Positions 44,054 to 53,355 of a stretch of 64,000 nt of DNA are shown here, piece after piece (the stretch's first letter is position 1; each line of letters starts with the position of its first letter). The notes below the pieces were generated by a model that was not told the origin of the DNA, did not search any database, and saw only the letters and a program-made list of their open reading frames with translations. The stretch is from Lacrimispora sinapis. GTDB taxonomy: Bacteria > Bacillota > Clostridia > Lachnospirales > Lachnospiraceae. The stretch lies in the NCBI RefSeq assembly GCF_043633585.1, contig NZ_CP141832.1, positions 3,286,001 to 3,350,000 of the forward strand. Reading direction: 5' to 3'. A program made the translations under genes and the position numbers.

Positions 44054-45169
44054 ATGAGTCAATTACATAACAGTAAACAAAAAACATTTTCCCAAAGCGA
44101 TCAGGGGATTGCTCAAAAACGCTCCGTATTTTCAATTATCTTTATCATTTTGATTTTTGCTGTTGTTATATCCGTAATACTTTCCGTGTCTATCGGCCAG
44201 GTATCCATTCCATTTCATCAGTCTTTTCAGATATTGATTCAGCAAATAACAGGTGGAGAATTTGGAAGTTTAGACGGAATTTCAGACGGTATGTATACAG
44301 ATATTATCTGGCAGATTCGTTTCCCCAGGGTCTTGCTGGCAATGGTCATGGGAGCAGGGCTTGCGCTTTGCGGAACAGTTATGCAGGCTTCCGTACAAAA
44401 TCCTTTGGCAGACCCTTATATTTTGGGAATTTCGTCCGGTGCCGCTTTGGGAGCAACCTTTTCGATTATGCTTGGTTTTAGTGTGGGAGGACTGCTTGGG
44501 GATTTGGGTGTTGCATCGTGGGCTTTTATCGGTGCACTTGGAGCAGCCGCATTAGTCTTGGGTCTTGCCAGTATCGGTGGGAAAACATCCTCGGTCAAAC
44601 TGGTTTTAGCTGGAACGGTAATCAACGCCCTCTGCAATGCATTTTCAAATTTCATTATATATTTTGCAAAAAATTCAGATGGAATACGCTCCGTGTCCTT
44701 CTGGACAATGGGCAGCTTAGCATCGGCTGAATGGAGTACATTGCCGCTTATATCAGCGGTTGTCATTGCAGCAATTGCATTTTTCCTGTTTCAGTCCAGA
44801 GTGATGAACACAATGCTGATGGGAGAAGAAACTGCAATTACTTTGGGAGTAAATCTTAATTTTTACAGGCGCTTGTATATGATCTTATCCTCTGTGGTAA
44901 CAGGTATTCTAGTGTCCACCTGTGGAATTATCGGGTTCGTAGGTCTTATTGTTCCACACATTGTGCGTAGTGTTGTAGGTTCCGACCATAAGCGTCTCAT
45001 TCCAACGTCAATTCTGTTCGGCTCCTTATTTATGATATGGACAGATATTTTCGCCCGGACAATTGTCCCTAACGGGGAACTTCCTGTTGGAATCGTAACC
45101 TCCCTGCTCGGTGCACCGGTATTCATGTACATGTTGATTAAGAAAAGCTACGGGTTTGGAGGGAGATAA
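44054..45169 (+). CDS. FecCD-family ABC transporter permease
   Basis: 371 residues with about ten membrane helices. Motifs: IIWQIRFPRVLLAMVMGAGLALCGTVMQASVQNPLADPYILGISSGAALGATF and, near the end, GFVGLIVPHIVRSVVGSDHKRLIPTSILFGSLFMIWTDIFARTIVPNGELPVGIVTSLLGAPVF, all diagnostic of the BtuC/FhuB/FecCD family. It begins 2 bases after the lipoprotein stop behind AAGGGAG. Forms a homodimeric channel with the following ATPase. Confidence 0.93.
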   Translation: MSQLHNSKQKTFSQSDQGIAQKRSVFSIIFIILIFAVVISVILSVSIGQVSIPFHQSFQILIQQITGGEFGSLDGISDGMYTDIIWQIRFPRVLLAMVMGAGLALCGTVMQASVQNPLADPYILGISSGAALGATFSIMLGFSVGGLLGDLGVASWAFIGALGAAALVLGLASIGGKTSSVKLVLAGTVINALCNAFSNFIIYFAKNSDGIRSVSFWTMGSLASAEWSTLPLISAVVIAAIAFFLFQSRVMNTMLMGEETAITLGVNLNFYRRLYMILSSVVTGILVSTCGIIGFVGLIVPHIVRSVVGSDHKRLIPTSILFGSLFMIWTDIFARTIVPNGELPVGIVTSLLGAPVFMYMLIKKSYGFGGR

Positions 45170-45170
45170 T

Positions 45171-45941
45171 ATGAATTTAAATGCGGAACACATATCGGTA
45201 TCCTTAACAGGTGCTGACATTGTAAAAGATATCAGTATTAGAGTCGAAAATAAACAGTTTGTCGGAATTATAGGGCCGAATGGATGCGGAAAGTCCACTT
45301 TGCTGAAAAGTATATACAAAGTCATTAAACCTCAAAAAGGCACTGTTTTTTTAGGGGATAAAGATGTCATAAAATCATCTGCCCGTATTGTTTCAAAAGA
45401 TATGGGAGTTGTAGGACAATTCAATGATTTGAGCTTTGATTTTACGGTTCAAGAAATGGTAATGATGGGACGCACCCCCCACAAGCAGCTCATGGAGGCT
45501 GATAATGCACAGGACTACAAAATTGTTGCGAATGCTTTGGCACGAGTGAATCTGACAGAGTATGCGGACAGGAGCTATTTAACCTTATCCGGCGGAGAAA
45601 AACAAAGGGTAATACTGGCACGTGCAATTGCACAGGAGCCTAAATTCTTGGTTTTGGATGAGCCGACAAACCACTTGGATATTAAATATCAAATTCAGAT
45701 TTTATCAATTGTAAAATCTTTAAACATTGGTGTGCTTGCTGCTCTCCATGATCTTCCTATGGCTGCTGCTTACTGCGATATTCTCTATGTAATAAAAGAT
45801 GGAAGCATAATTGCTTCAGGAAGTCCAAAGGACGTATTGTCAAAAGAACTAATAAGACAGGTTTATGAAATAGATTGCGAATTATACACTAACCCAATCA
45901 CCGGAGATTTGGCAATTGCATACCTGCCCTTAAACTTATAG
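45171..45941 (+). CDS. FecE/FhuC-type ABC transporter ATP-binding protein
   Basis: 256 residues from ATG 45171 (MNLNAEHISVSL), directly after the permease stop with GGAGGGAG inside the permease end. Walker A is GPNGCGKSTLL, signature LSGGEKQRVILARAIAQ, Walker B FLVLDEPTNHLD, and the H-loop is AALHDLPMAA. Typical energy subunit for siderophore, heme or B12 import. Confidence 0.94.
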   Translation: MNLNAEHISVSLTGADIVKDISIRVENKQFVGIIGPNGCGKSTLLKSIYKVIKPQKGTVFLGDKDVIKSSARIVSKDMGVVGQFNDLSFDFTVQEMVMMGRTPHKQLMEADNAQDYKIVANALARVNLTEYADRSYLTLSGGEKQRVILARAIAQEPKFLVLDEPTNHLDIKYQIQILSIVKSLNIGVLAALHDLPMAAAYCDILYVIKDGSIIASGSPKDVLSKELIRQVYEIDCELYTNPITGDLAIAYLPLNL

Positions 45942-45953
45942 GAGGGATTATTA

Positions 45954-47279
45954 ATGGAATTAGACATGACGAAGGGACAACCTTCACGCATCATACTAAA
46001 ATTTTTTATTCCTTTGTTTATCGGAGATGTGTTTCAGCAGCTCTATAGCATCACTGATGCAATTATCATAGGGAAATTTGTGGGTACAGCTGCGTTTGCT
46101 GCAGTTGGATCTTCAAGTGCTGTAACTGTTTTTATAACTTCTATCCTGCTAGGTCTTGCTATGGGCGCTTCGGCAATTTTTTCCCAGCTCTATGGTGAAA
46201 AGCAATACGATGAACTGAAAAAAACAATTTCTACCGCGCTTATATTTTTATTTTTTGTAAGCGTGCTAATCACGGTTGTAACATCAGTATTTTTGCCGCA
46301 GATTATCTCCCTTTATCAAATGCCAAAAGAAACTGCTGTTTATGCTTCTGATTATTTAAAGTATGTTTTTTGGGGCTTTGTTTTTGTAGGTATGTATAAC
46401 GCCTTTGCTTTTTTGTTACGGGCATTTGGAGACTCTAAAACCCCGTTATATTTTTTAGTTGCCTCATGCATATTAAATTTCCTCTTATCTCTTCTCTTTG
46501 TAGCTGTGTTTCATATGGGAACTGCTGGTGCAGCAATTGCCACGCTTCTTACACAGGGTTTTGCCGCCGTAGGCTGTGGGATTTATACGGTAAAGCGAAC
46601 GGGATTCCTGCAATTTAAAAGAAAAGAATTTGTATTCAGCACCTCTGCATTTCAAAATATTGCCGTTTATTCCGTGTTGACAGCACTGCAACAGTCTATT
46701 TCAAGCTTTGGGATGATGCTTATTCAGGGGTTGGTAAATACATTTGGTGCAACTGTTATGGCTGCATTTGCAGCATGCTCTAAAATAGATTCAGTTGCAA
46801 ATGCTCCTTTGCAAGATTTGGGCAATGCTTTTTCCACCTATACTGCTCAAAATAAAGGTGCTGGAGAAACTAAAAGAATTCGAGAAGGGTTCCGTGTCAC
46901 TTCCAGGATAATTATAGTGCTGTCAGCAATAATCAGCATTATTGCATTTGTTTTTGCACCGAACCTCATAACACTTTTCGTAGATAAAAATGCTACTGAG
47001 GTAATCGCTGTTGGCATTGGTTATCTTAGAATTGTTTCCGTATTTTATGTACTGCTTGGTTTTATCGTTATGTTTTATGGATTTTTCAGAGGACTCGGAG
47101 AGATTAAAATATCAATTTTAATGACCATAGTGTCACAAGGCTTAAGATTACTGTTAGCTTATTCATTCGCACCAATAAAGGGTTTTTCTGGTGTTTGTTG
47201 GGCTATTGTTATCGGATGGTTTTTGTCAGATTTATTGGGATTTTACATGTACAAGAAAGTCATGGCGAAAAAGACTTGA
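45954..47279 (+). CDS. MATE family efflux transporter
   Basis: 441 residues, 12 membrane segments in two MatE repeats: PLFIGDVFQQLYSITDAIIIGKFVGTAAFAAVGSSSAVTVF early and SSFGMMLIQGLVNTFGATVMAAFAACSKIDSVANAPLQDLGNAFSTYTAQNKGAG in the middle. MATE proteins export drugs or metabolites using Na+ or H+. Last gene of the metallophore-import operon, 12 bases after the ATPase with its own GGAGGG. In this context it may export the metallophore or a toxic breakdown product, an inference from position only. Confidence 0.9.
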   Translation: MELDMTKGQPSRIILKFFIPLFIGDVFQQLYSITDAIIIGKFVGTAAFAAVGSSSAVTVFITSILLGLAMGASAIFSQLYGEKQYDELKKTISTALIFLFFVSVLITVVTSVFLPQIISLYQMPKETAVYASDYLKYVFWGFVFVGMYNAFAFLLRAFGDSKTPLYFLVASCILNFLLSLLFVAVFHMGTAGAAIATLLTQGFAAVGCGIYTVKRTGFLQFKRKEFVFSTSAFQNIAVYSVLTALQQSISSFGMMLIQGLVNTFGATVMAAFAACSKIDSVANAPLQDLGNAFSTYTAQNKGAGETKRIREGFRVTSRIIIVLSAIISIIAFVFAPNLITLFVDKNATEVIAVGIGYLRIVSVFYVLLGFIVMFYGFFRGLGEIKISILMTIVSQGLRLLLAYSFAPIKGFSGVCWAIVIGWFLSDLLGFYMYKKVMAKKT

Positions 47280-47397
47280 TGACGTAAGTATCTTTTGAAT
47301 AAAACTAAAGCAAGACCCGCTAAGTAAAAAACGTTGAGTTTTGGAGGAGAGTTTTGATGCTCAAACAACTCGGGGCTGTAAAATAAGTCCTTAATTA

Positions 47398-47437
47398 AGA
47401 ATCGCCAGTTCCGGCAAATGCCGGTTCTGGTGATTCT
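47398..47437 (+). terminator. Intrinsic terminator of the importer operon
   Basis: AAGAATCGCCAG-tt-CCGGC-aaat-GCCGG-tt-CTGGTGATTCTT with T-rich 3' flank. The 120 bases before it hold no gene. Confidence 0.88.
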
Positions 47438-47618
47438 TATTTGTTTTTATAAACACGTTGTTTGCTTTTAAAGTGAAACGTCCTTCCATTTGGGCATATC
47501 AACTTTCCATTCTCTCTTTTAAAGTTGACTGCACGATATGGATTTTCATGATACTTCTTGGAGTAGAAAACGTTATTGAAGATATCCTCATAAGATGCCG
47601 CCCTTTAGATTCATATAT

Positions 47619-49208
47619 CTATTGAATATTTTGTAACTTTCGCTGCGCCGGGCATTTGCTGTTATCAGAATACCAAAAGCAATACTTACAATTAAAACAT
47701 GGCTCGTAATTGGGATTCCTCATGCTTTCTATAATAAAATTTTTATCTGCCAAAAATGGTCTTCCATATGCAACAAGGTCACATACCTTGTTTTTCAACA
47801 AGATATTCCCTCGATTCATCGTTCGTATCTCACTTACTGCTATGACAGGAATGTTTATTTTCGTCTTTAAAAAGGACGCCGTATACACGGTTCGGTTAAA
47901 CTCATAATCACTTGGTAATTCCAAGTTTTTTTGATTAGGAATACCGGAACATACGTGGATTAAATCCAAACCGCTCTCTACAAGCTCATTGACAATCTCT
48001 AAATCTAAAGTCAAGTTCCAGCTGCAACCAAAACGATATGAAATCAAAAAATCATCTTTTAAGCTCTTCTTTATTTCTTTTATTATTTCTTTGATGAGAC
48101 GTGCTCTGTTTGATGCACTTCCGCCATACTGATCGCTTCTTTTATTTGCAGGATCAGAAGTAATCATATTGAGGAAAAATCCATTGGCACCATGAAGTTC
48201 AATCCCATCACAACCCGCTTCTTCACACAGGAGGGCAGCTTTTATAAATTCTTCCCGAATCGTAACGATTTCACTTGTAGACAAGTCATTGATACTTCCG
48301 CCTTTAAAATAACTGATACTAGGATATCCTAACTGGGCAAAAAAACGAACCTTGTTTTCATGGCATTTCTGAACAATTTCTTTCAGATAAGGTTCATGCA
48401 TATTTTTATTATATACACATGCCCCTCCGTCTATGGAATTCTTATTGCTTACTGAAAGAGTTTGACTGATTATCAAGCCCATTCCACGGGAAGCAAAATC
48501 GGAATAGTGTGCTATCTGCTTTTCACTCATACTTCCATCATCATTTGCTTTAAGATGAAAGGGCACCATCGGAGCCATAACCATCCGATTTTTGAAATTC
48601 ACACTGGCGATTTCAAAATTTTGCATCGTATTAATCTTATCTGATATTATGCTGGTCACAATTTCATAAATTTGGGGAAATTCTGAAAATCCGTCGCTAT
48701 CTAAGAAATGCCCTCCGGCAGAAAGTTGAAACAATTTTGCTTCTAAGCAATCTGCTAATTCTTTACTAAATTCTGTAGGCACAATCTCATCATTTACAGC
48801 AGTAACCACCACTCGTGAAGTCGCAGCATTAATTATTTTTTTATACTCAATTCCAGTACGAATAAAATCATTAATCTCAGGAATATTTACTAATTTTTGA
48901 TTGAACCCTGATACAAAAATAATTCCACCAATTTTAGGAAGTTCTTTTAAGGTTTCAAAATAATCTAATAAAGCAATACACCCAAGACTATGTGCAATAA
49001 AATAGGTATCCTGATCTAATTTTTCTATACTTTCTGATAACTTACCGATCCATTCTTCCGGTTTCGGTTCTGTAGGAGATGGCATATCAAGCACTTTAAC
49101 TGATATTTTATTATCAGAAGTTAGCTTTTGTTTAAGCCAGGGAAACCAGTGCCTGCCTGCAGACGCATTAAATCCATGAATCACGTATATCCTTTTTTCC
49201 GTTATCAT
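47619..49208 (-). CDS. Fusion of RBBP9/YdeN-type serine hydrolase and Old Yellow Enzyme
   Basis: 529 residues from ATG 49208 behind GGAGG. Residues 1-185 are an RBBP9/YdeN alpha/beta-hydrolase: YVIHGFNASAGRHWFPWLKQKL, nucleophile Ser in IAHSLGCIAL, Asp in AVNDEIVP and His in SAGGHFLDSDGF. Residues 195-529 are an NADH:flavin oxidoreductase barrel: NRMVMAPMVPFHLK, the FMN/substrate motif GIELHGANGFFLNMITSDPANKRSDQYGGSASNRARL, and VAYGRPFLADKNF. The tail CFNCKYCFWYSDNSKCP recalls the cluster-binding Cys set of 2,4-dienoyl-CoA reductase relatives, although the flavodoxin-like C-terminal domains are missing. Divergent from an HxlR regulator. Could couple ester cleavage to ene reduction. Confidence 0.88.
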   Translation of the reverse strand: MITEKRIYVIHGFNASAGRHWFPWLKQKLTSDNKISVKVLDMPSPTEPKPEEWIGKLSESIEKLDQDTYFIAHSLGCIALLDYFETLKELPKIGGIIFVSGFNQKLVNIPEINDFIRTGIEYKKIINAATSRVVVTAVNDEIVPTEFSKELADCLEAKLFQLSAGGHFLDSDGFSEFPQIYEIVTSIISDKINTMQNFEIASVNFKNRMVMAPMVPFHLKANDDGSMSEKQIAHYSDFASRGMGLIISQTLSVSNKNSIDGGACVYNKNMHEPYLKEIVQKCHENKVRFFAQLGYPSISYFKGGSINDLSTSEIVTIREEFIKAALLCEEAGCDGIELHGANGFFLNMITSDPANKRSDQYGGSASNRARLIKEIIKEIKKSLKDDFLISYRFGCSWNLTLDLEIVNELVESGLDLIHVCSGIPNQKNLELPSDYEFNRTVYTASFLKTKINIPVIAVSEIRTMNRGNILLKNKVCDLVAYGRPFLADKNFIIESMRNPNYEPCFNCKYCFWYSDNSKCPAQRKLQNIQ

Positions 49209-49276
49209 AATTATCCTCCGAATTTGTAACATATTGAATTTACATAAATTATAATGTAAAATATTTTAAAAAAACA

Positions 49277-49299
49277 GTACGCACTATTTTGTATGATAC
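49277..49299. promoter_or_regulatory. Presumed HxlR operator
   Basis: Contains GCACTATTTTGTATGATAC preceded by GTAC, in the 113-base gap between the divergent fusion gene and HxlR gene. Matches 20 of 23 positions with the motif before the flavin reductase at 8341. DUF24/HxlR operators such as those of YodB and CatR are similarly built around ACTATTTTGTA-like cores. Confidence 0.6.
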
Positions 49300-49321
49300 A
49301 CACGGAAAGGAGAGTAATCGT

Positions 49322-49666
49322 ATGGATACATTATGCCGGAGTACACAAGCTCCTTTTGAATATGCCTTATCTATCGTAAATGGAAAATGGAAGTTAAAAA
49401 TTATATACGAATTAGCCTGTACAAATACATTAAGATATGGTGAACTGAAAAGAAATATTTCAAAAATCACTCATAAAATGCTTACTGCTGGGTTGAAAGA
49501 ACTTGAAAATGATGGAATGATTGTCCGCAAAGAGTTTTGTCAAATTCCTCCTAAAGTTGAATACTCTTTAAGTAAAAAGGGAATGTCGTTTGTTCCAATT
49601 TTAGAATCTTTATGTGATTGGGGAAAGTCACAACAAATAATAGAAAATGGTGATACTAATGCATAA
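49322..49666 (+). CDS. HxlR (DUF24) family transcriptional regulator
   Basis: 114 residues from ATG 49322 behind AAAGGAG. Winged helix with the family signature IVNGKWKLKIIYELACTNTLRYGELKRNISKITHKMLTAGLKELENDGMIVRKEFCQIPPKVEYSLSKKG. Cys5 in MDTLCRS lies where redox-sensing Cys residues occur in YodB, HypR and related regulators, so quinone or electrophile sensing is plausible. Divergent from the hydrolase-OYE fusion, which it probably represses. Confidence 0.92.
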   Translation: MDTLCRSTQAPFEYALSIVNGKWKLKIIYELACTNTLRYGELKRNISKITHKMLTAGLKELENDGMIVRKEFCQIPPKVEYSLSKKGMSFVPILESLCDWGKSQQIIENGDTNA

Positions 49667-49711
49667 ACAGATACCGGCACCAGTAACCATAATATAAAAC
49701 GGATAAAAGTT

Positions 49712-50905
49712 TTACACATTATTCCTTTTTCCATTAATATGCACATAACCGGCTATCAGCTGACTAAAAAGCCCAATAAAACAAACTCCAATCCATCCAA
49801 AACGTTGGAAACTGACGGTTCCCAGCCATGACCCCAAAGCCCCGCCTAAGAAGTACGATACCATGTAAACAGATGTGATCCGGTTACGTGCTTCTTCACT
49901 TAACTGATGAATTCTCGTCTGATTACTGACGTTACAGGACTGAACACCCAAGTCTAGTAAAATAACGCCCACAATCAGTCCGCATAATTGAAATCCCCAA
50001 ATACCAAATACAATATAGGCAGCAATTATGACAACAATGTTGATTCCCACTGTAAATCTTGCCCCTTTTTTATCAGAAATCTTGCCGGCCCAGGGGGAAA
50101 ACAATGCACCCACAACGCCAACCAAACCAAATAATCCAGCCACATCAGTTCCCATATGATAAGAAGAACTTTGCAGCAAAAAGGTAAGTGCCGTCCAAAA
50201 AGCACTGAATGCTAAAAATACCATGGCTCCAACAACAGAAGCTTCTCTCAATGCAGGAAACTGTCTAATTAATACTATCATGGATTTTAGTGATTCTATG
50301 TATTTTATTTTTGAATCTCCATAGCTTTTCGGAAGTATGAAACGCAAAGCCACCCAAAGCAAAAGCATACAAAATGCGGCTATGAAATAGATGTTCTTCC
50401 ACATCATATATCTTCCAATGAACCCACTGACCACTCGTGAAAGTAGAATTCCGATTAACAATCCACTCATAATGCTCCCAATTATCTTCCCCCTTTCTTT
50501 GGGATTGGCCAATTGTGCCGCAAAGGGTATTAAAAGCTGAGGGATAACAGAACAAAACCCAATTCCAAAAGAAGCAAATAATGCGATTGTTATCGTAGGT
50601 GAAAAAAATAACAGCAACAGGGATATAGCCGCTCCTAATAACATAGTTAAAACCAGCCTCCGCTTTTCAAGGATGTCTGCTAACGGCAAAATAAGCAATA
50701 AGCCTAAGGCGTATCCGATTTGTGTTAAGGTTGCCAGAAGACCGGAATATCCTTGTGTAACATGATAATACTGTGCAATTCCTGCCAGTAGCGGCTGTAT
50801 GTAGTAAATATTTGCTACCGTCAATCCACTTGCAACCGACATGATTAAAATCAAATGCTTATTTAAAGAAGATGGATTAACGTTATTTTTGTTCTCTGAT
50901 TCCAT
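49712..50905 (-). CDS. MFS drug/metabolite efflux transporter
   Basis: 397 residues with 12 predicted helices. Motif A is LADILEKRRLVLTMLLGAA between helices 2 and 3, and a second copy lies near GKISDKKGARFTVGI in the middle. VTQGYSGLLATLTQIGYALGLLLILPL is typical of the YdhP/YfcJ-like subfamily. ATG 50905 follows AGAGG. Divergent from an MmyB-type regulator, an arrangement frequent for inducible efflux pumps. Confidence 0.9.
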   Translation of the reverse strand: MESENKNNVNPSSLNKHLILIMSVASGLTVANIYYIQPLLAGIAQYYHVTQGYSGLLATLTQIGYALGLLLILPLADILEKRRLVLTMLLGAAISLLLLFFSPTITIALFASFGIGFCSVIPQLLIPFAAQLANPKERGKIIGSIMSGLLIGILLSRVVSGFIGRYMMWKNIYFIAAFCMLLLWVALRFILPKSYGDSKIKYIESLKSMIVLIRQFPALREASVVGAMVFLAFSAFWTALTFLLQSSSYHMGTDVAGLFGLVGVVGALFSPWAGKISDKKGARFTVGINIVVIIAAYIVFGIWGFQLCGLIVGVILLDLGVQSCNVSNQTRIHQLSEEARNRITSVYMVSYFLGGALGSWLGTVSFQRFGWIGVCFIGLFSQLIAGYVHINGKRNNV

Positions 50906-51068
50906 GAACCGAACCTCTTTTCCTATTTATTCTTTAAAAAATTTGATTTTAGTATACTAAAGGATTTATACTATTACTAGAGAAGCATTTATAGTAGTAT
51001 AAAAACTACCTGTTTAGGACTTGGCACATGTTATTTTCCAGCATTTTATAAAAAGGAGAACGTTTCAC

Positions 51069-51917
51069 ATGAAAGAGGAACTATCCAGATATAAAGAACT
51101 TGGTGATTTTTTAAAAACTCGCAGGGCAAAAATTTCGCCCTTACAAGCAGGACTCCCAGAAGGCTCCCGCCGCAGAACACCCGGACTAAGACGGGAAGAG
51201 GTCGCGTCTCTTTCTGGCATCGGGATTACATGGTATACCTGGCTGGAACAGGGAAGAGAAATACAGGTATCGGCACAGGTCTTAGAAAGTTTGTCACGGG
51301 TATTCATGCTGAATGAAGAGGAAACGCACCATTTGTATACCCTTGCAAACCAGACTTTACCGACCAATATTCCACCACACAAACAGGTCATCAACCCTAT
51401 CCTACAACGGATATTGGACAGCCTAACACTTTCTCCTTCTCTGATTCTTGATACTCGGTGGAATGTGATTGCTTGGAACAAAGCCGCCAAAGCCGCTCTA
51501 ATGGATTTTGAAACCATCAGCATTGAAGATAGAAATTATATCTGGCTGACATTTACAAACCCTCAGTATAAAAAAATGTTTGATCATTGGGAACAGCAGG
51601 CCCAGGGGCTGATTGCACGCTTCCGGGCAGAATGTGGCAAGTATATTGAGGACCCTTGGGTGACTGAATTTGTCCGGAAATTAAAGAATGAAAGTCGGGA
51701 ATTTGAACAATGGTGGTCTATGCATAATGTTGAAAATGAAAAAGAAAGCTATAAGATTTTTAATCACCCAATAGCCGGAAAACTAACTTTTGAACATACC
51801 AGCTTTTTTGTAGCAGACAACATAAATCTCAAATTATTTATTAATGCCCCTGCACCGAATACAGATACAAAAATGAAAATAAAAAATTTAATAGATGCTA
51901 TGCCAGTTTCACTATAA
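51069..51917 (+). CDS. XRE regulator with MmyB-like ligand-binding domain
   Basis: 282 residues from ATG 51069 behind AAGGAGA. N-terminal helix-turn-helix: LGDFLKTRRAKISPLQAGLPEGSRRRTPGLRREEVASLSGIGITWYTWLEQGREIQVSAQVLESLSRVFML, which is the very conserved MmyB-type start. The C-terminal part (DTRWNVIAWNKAAKAALMDFE...WVTEFVRKLKNESREFEQWWSMHNV...ITFEHTSFFV-like) is the PAS-like MmyB fatty-acid/ligand-binding domain. These regulators usually control an adjacent divergent transporter or oxidoreductase, here the MFS gene. Confidence 0.92.
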   Translation: MKEELSRYKELGDFLKTRRAKISPLQAGLPEGSRRRTPGLRREEVASLSGIGITWYTWLEQGREIQVSAQVLESLSRVFMLNEEETHHLYTLANQTLPTNIPPHKQVINPILQRILDSLTLSPSLILDTRWNVIAWNKAAKAALMDFETISIEDRNYIWLTFTNPQYKKMFDHWEQQAQGLIARFRAECGKYIEDPWVTEFVRKLKNESREFEQWWSMHNVENEKESYKIFNHPIAGKLTFEHTSFFVADNINLKLFINAPAPNTDTKMKIKNLIDAMPVSL

Positions 51918-52486
51918 GAGGCTATTTTAATAATTCCTAATCGTTTATTTTGCTATTTTTTATTTTCTGTCTTTACTTAACACCAAACCAAATTGTGAAA
52001 CAAATTGAGAGATTTGTATTGTCTTTGTCTGGTTATCTGGTTATTTGACTGCCAGCGAAACCGTAACCTGATTGCCCTAGCGGTAGGATGGAGTTTGAAA
52101 ATGTAAGATTTCAGAAGAAGAAAAAAATTTCATGAGCTTGTAATTGGCTTCATGAATAATATTAGGAAAAGAATTTGCCAAGGTTTGAGAGATAAGCCTG
52201 ATATTGCACAAAAAATGCGTCTTGACTAAGCTTTAAAAGCTGTATCAAGGTGTATTTTTATGATATAATAGGATTATTTTGTACAAATTGCTATCACAGA
52301 TTCATTTTGCGACAACCCCTTTTTTTGTTTTATTAGTTTTGGGTATCAATTGGGAAGTAAGTATGACCATGGTTATAAGTATTTAATAAGACCCAAGTTT
52401 GTAACATTTTGATGTTTTGGAATTTCAGCCAACAGGAGAAAATATTAATAAGATTTCATTGTTTAAATCTTTTTCTATCTGTTATG
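51918..52486. other. Noncoding AT-rich region
   Basis: About 570 bases between the MmyB-type regulator and a convergent operon. No complete frame with a ribosome site was seen, and base composition drops sharply here and stays low until about 55.6 kb, marking the likely edge of acquired DNA. Confidence 0.5.
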
Positions 52487-53308
52487 TCAAAACTGAGTCT
52501 TGTTTTTAATTGATGCAAGTAATAAATCCAAATTAGGTATAGTTTTTGTGTTGCTGGATAAAGAAGTATTCTGAGCGGACAGAGATTGATGTAATTTATA
52601 TTTGTCAATATCATCCCCTCTATCTTCTAAAATATCTTGAATTCGACTAATTCCTTTATTGAGAGTCTGGGTCATGCCTTTTGTTGATTTTATAACTTTA
52701 TCAATTTCTGCATAAATATCAGAAGAAATCGTATTAATTTCAAAATCGTTATTCATTGCTTCAAGACTACCTTCCCCCAATACCCTATTAACCGTGCTAT
52801 TAAAGAAATCACTTTTATATATATCCCATTTATTTATCTTCTTTAATCCCTCCTCTAAATATTTATTACGGGTTTGTTGTGTTTTTGTTATTAAGTTGTC
52901 AATATCTCCCATCGTGAATCCAGCCGGTAAACTTTCATTCCCATTTGCAATGTCTTGATATGTTTGAATATCTTTATCATAAGAGATAAGCTGTTCTTTA
53001 AAGGATATTAGTTCTTTCTCGTGATCACCGGACAACTTAGAAAGAAATTGAAGACTTCCTGAATAGTATTTTAAAATCTCTACAGGTAAATCTTCTAATG
53101 CTCCAGACGTTTTTGTTTTTAAATACGTGTCTATATCTAGTTCACTCATTTTTAATTTATGTTCATAATTCGAATTCTTTTGATTTTTTTCAATGGTTTT
53201 ACTAGCAACTTTATTCAAAACATTATTTAAAGGTAGTTGTAAACCTGTTTTTTTAAATGAAGTTAATTTATTTATCTTATGTATATTTAAATTTTGTAAT
53301 ATGTTCAT
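52487..53308 (-). CDS. Uncharacterised 273-residue alpha-helical protein
   Basis: Not recognised. 273 residues, soluble, Lys/Asn/Ser-rich, with long amphipathic helices (KELISFKEQLISYDKDIQTYQDIANG; DNLITKTQQTRNKYLEEGLKKINKWDIYKSDFFNSTVNRVLGEGSLEAMNNDFEINTISSDIYAEIDKVIKSTKGMTQTLNKGISRIQDILEDRG). No signal peptide or membrane segment. The GFTMGDIDNLITKTQQTRNKYL stretch and the helical layout vaguely recall secreted or filament-associated proteins. It ends an AT-rich operon after an MFS gene and a DUF2087 regulator, with a 47-base gap. It may be cargo or substrate related to the transporter, but no function can be claimed. Confidence 0.7.
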   Translation of the reverse strand: MNILQNLNIHKINKLTSFKKTGLQLPLNNVLNKVASKTIEKNQKNSNYEHKLKMSELDIDTYLKTKTSGALEDLPVEILKYYSGSLQFLSKLSGDHEKELISFKEQLISYDKDIQTYQDIANGNESLPAGFTMGDIDNLITKTQQTRNKYLEEGLKKINKWDIYKSDFFNSTVNRVLGEGSLEAMNNDFEINTISSDIYAEIDKVIKSTKGMTQTLNKGISRIQDILEDRGDDIDKYKLHQSLSAQNTSLSSNTKTIPNLDLLLASIKNKTQF

Positions 53309-53355
53309 ATTATTAATTTTACCTTTCGCTTTATCGTTAATACTAATTTACAGAA

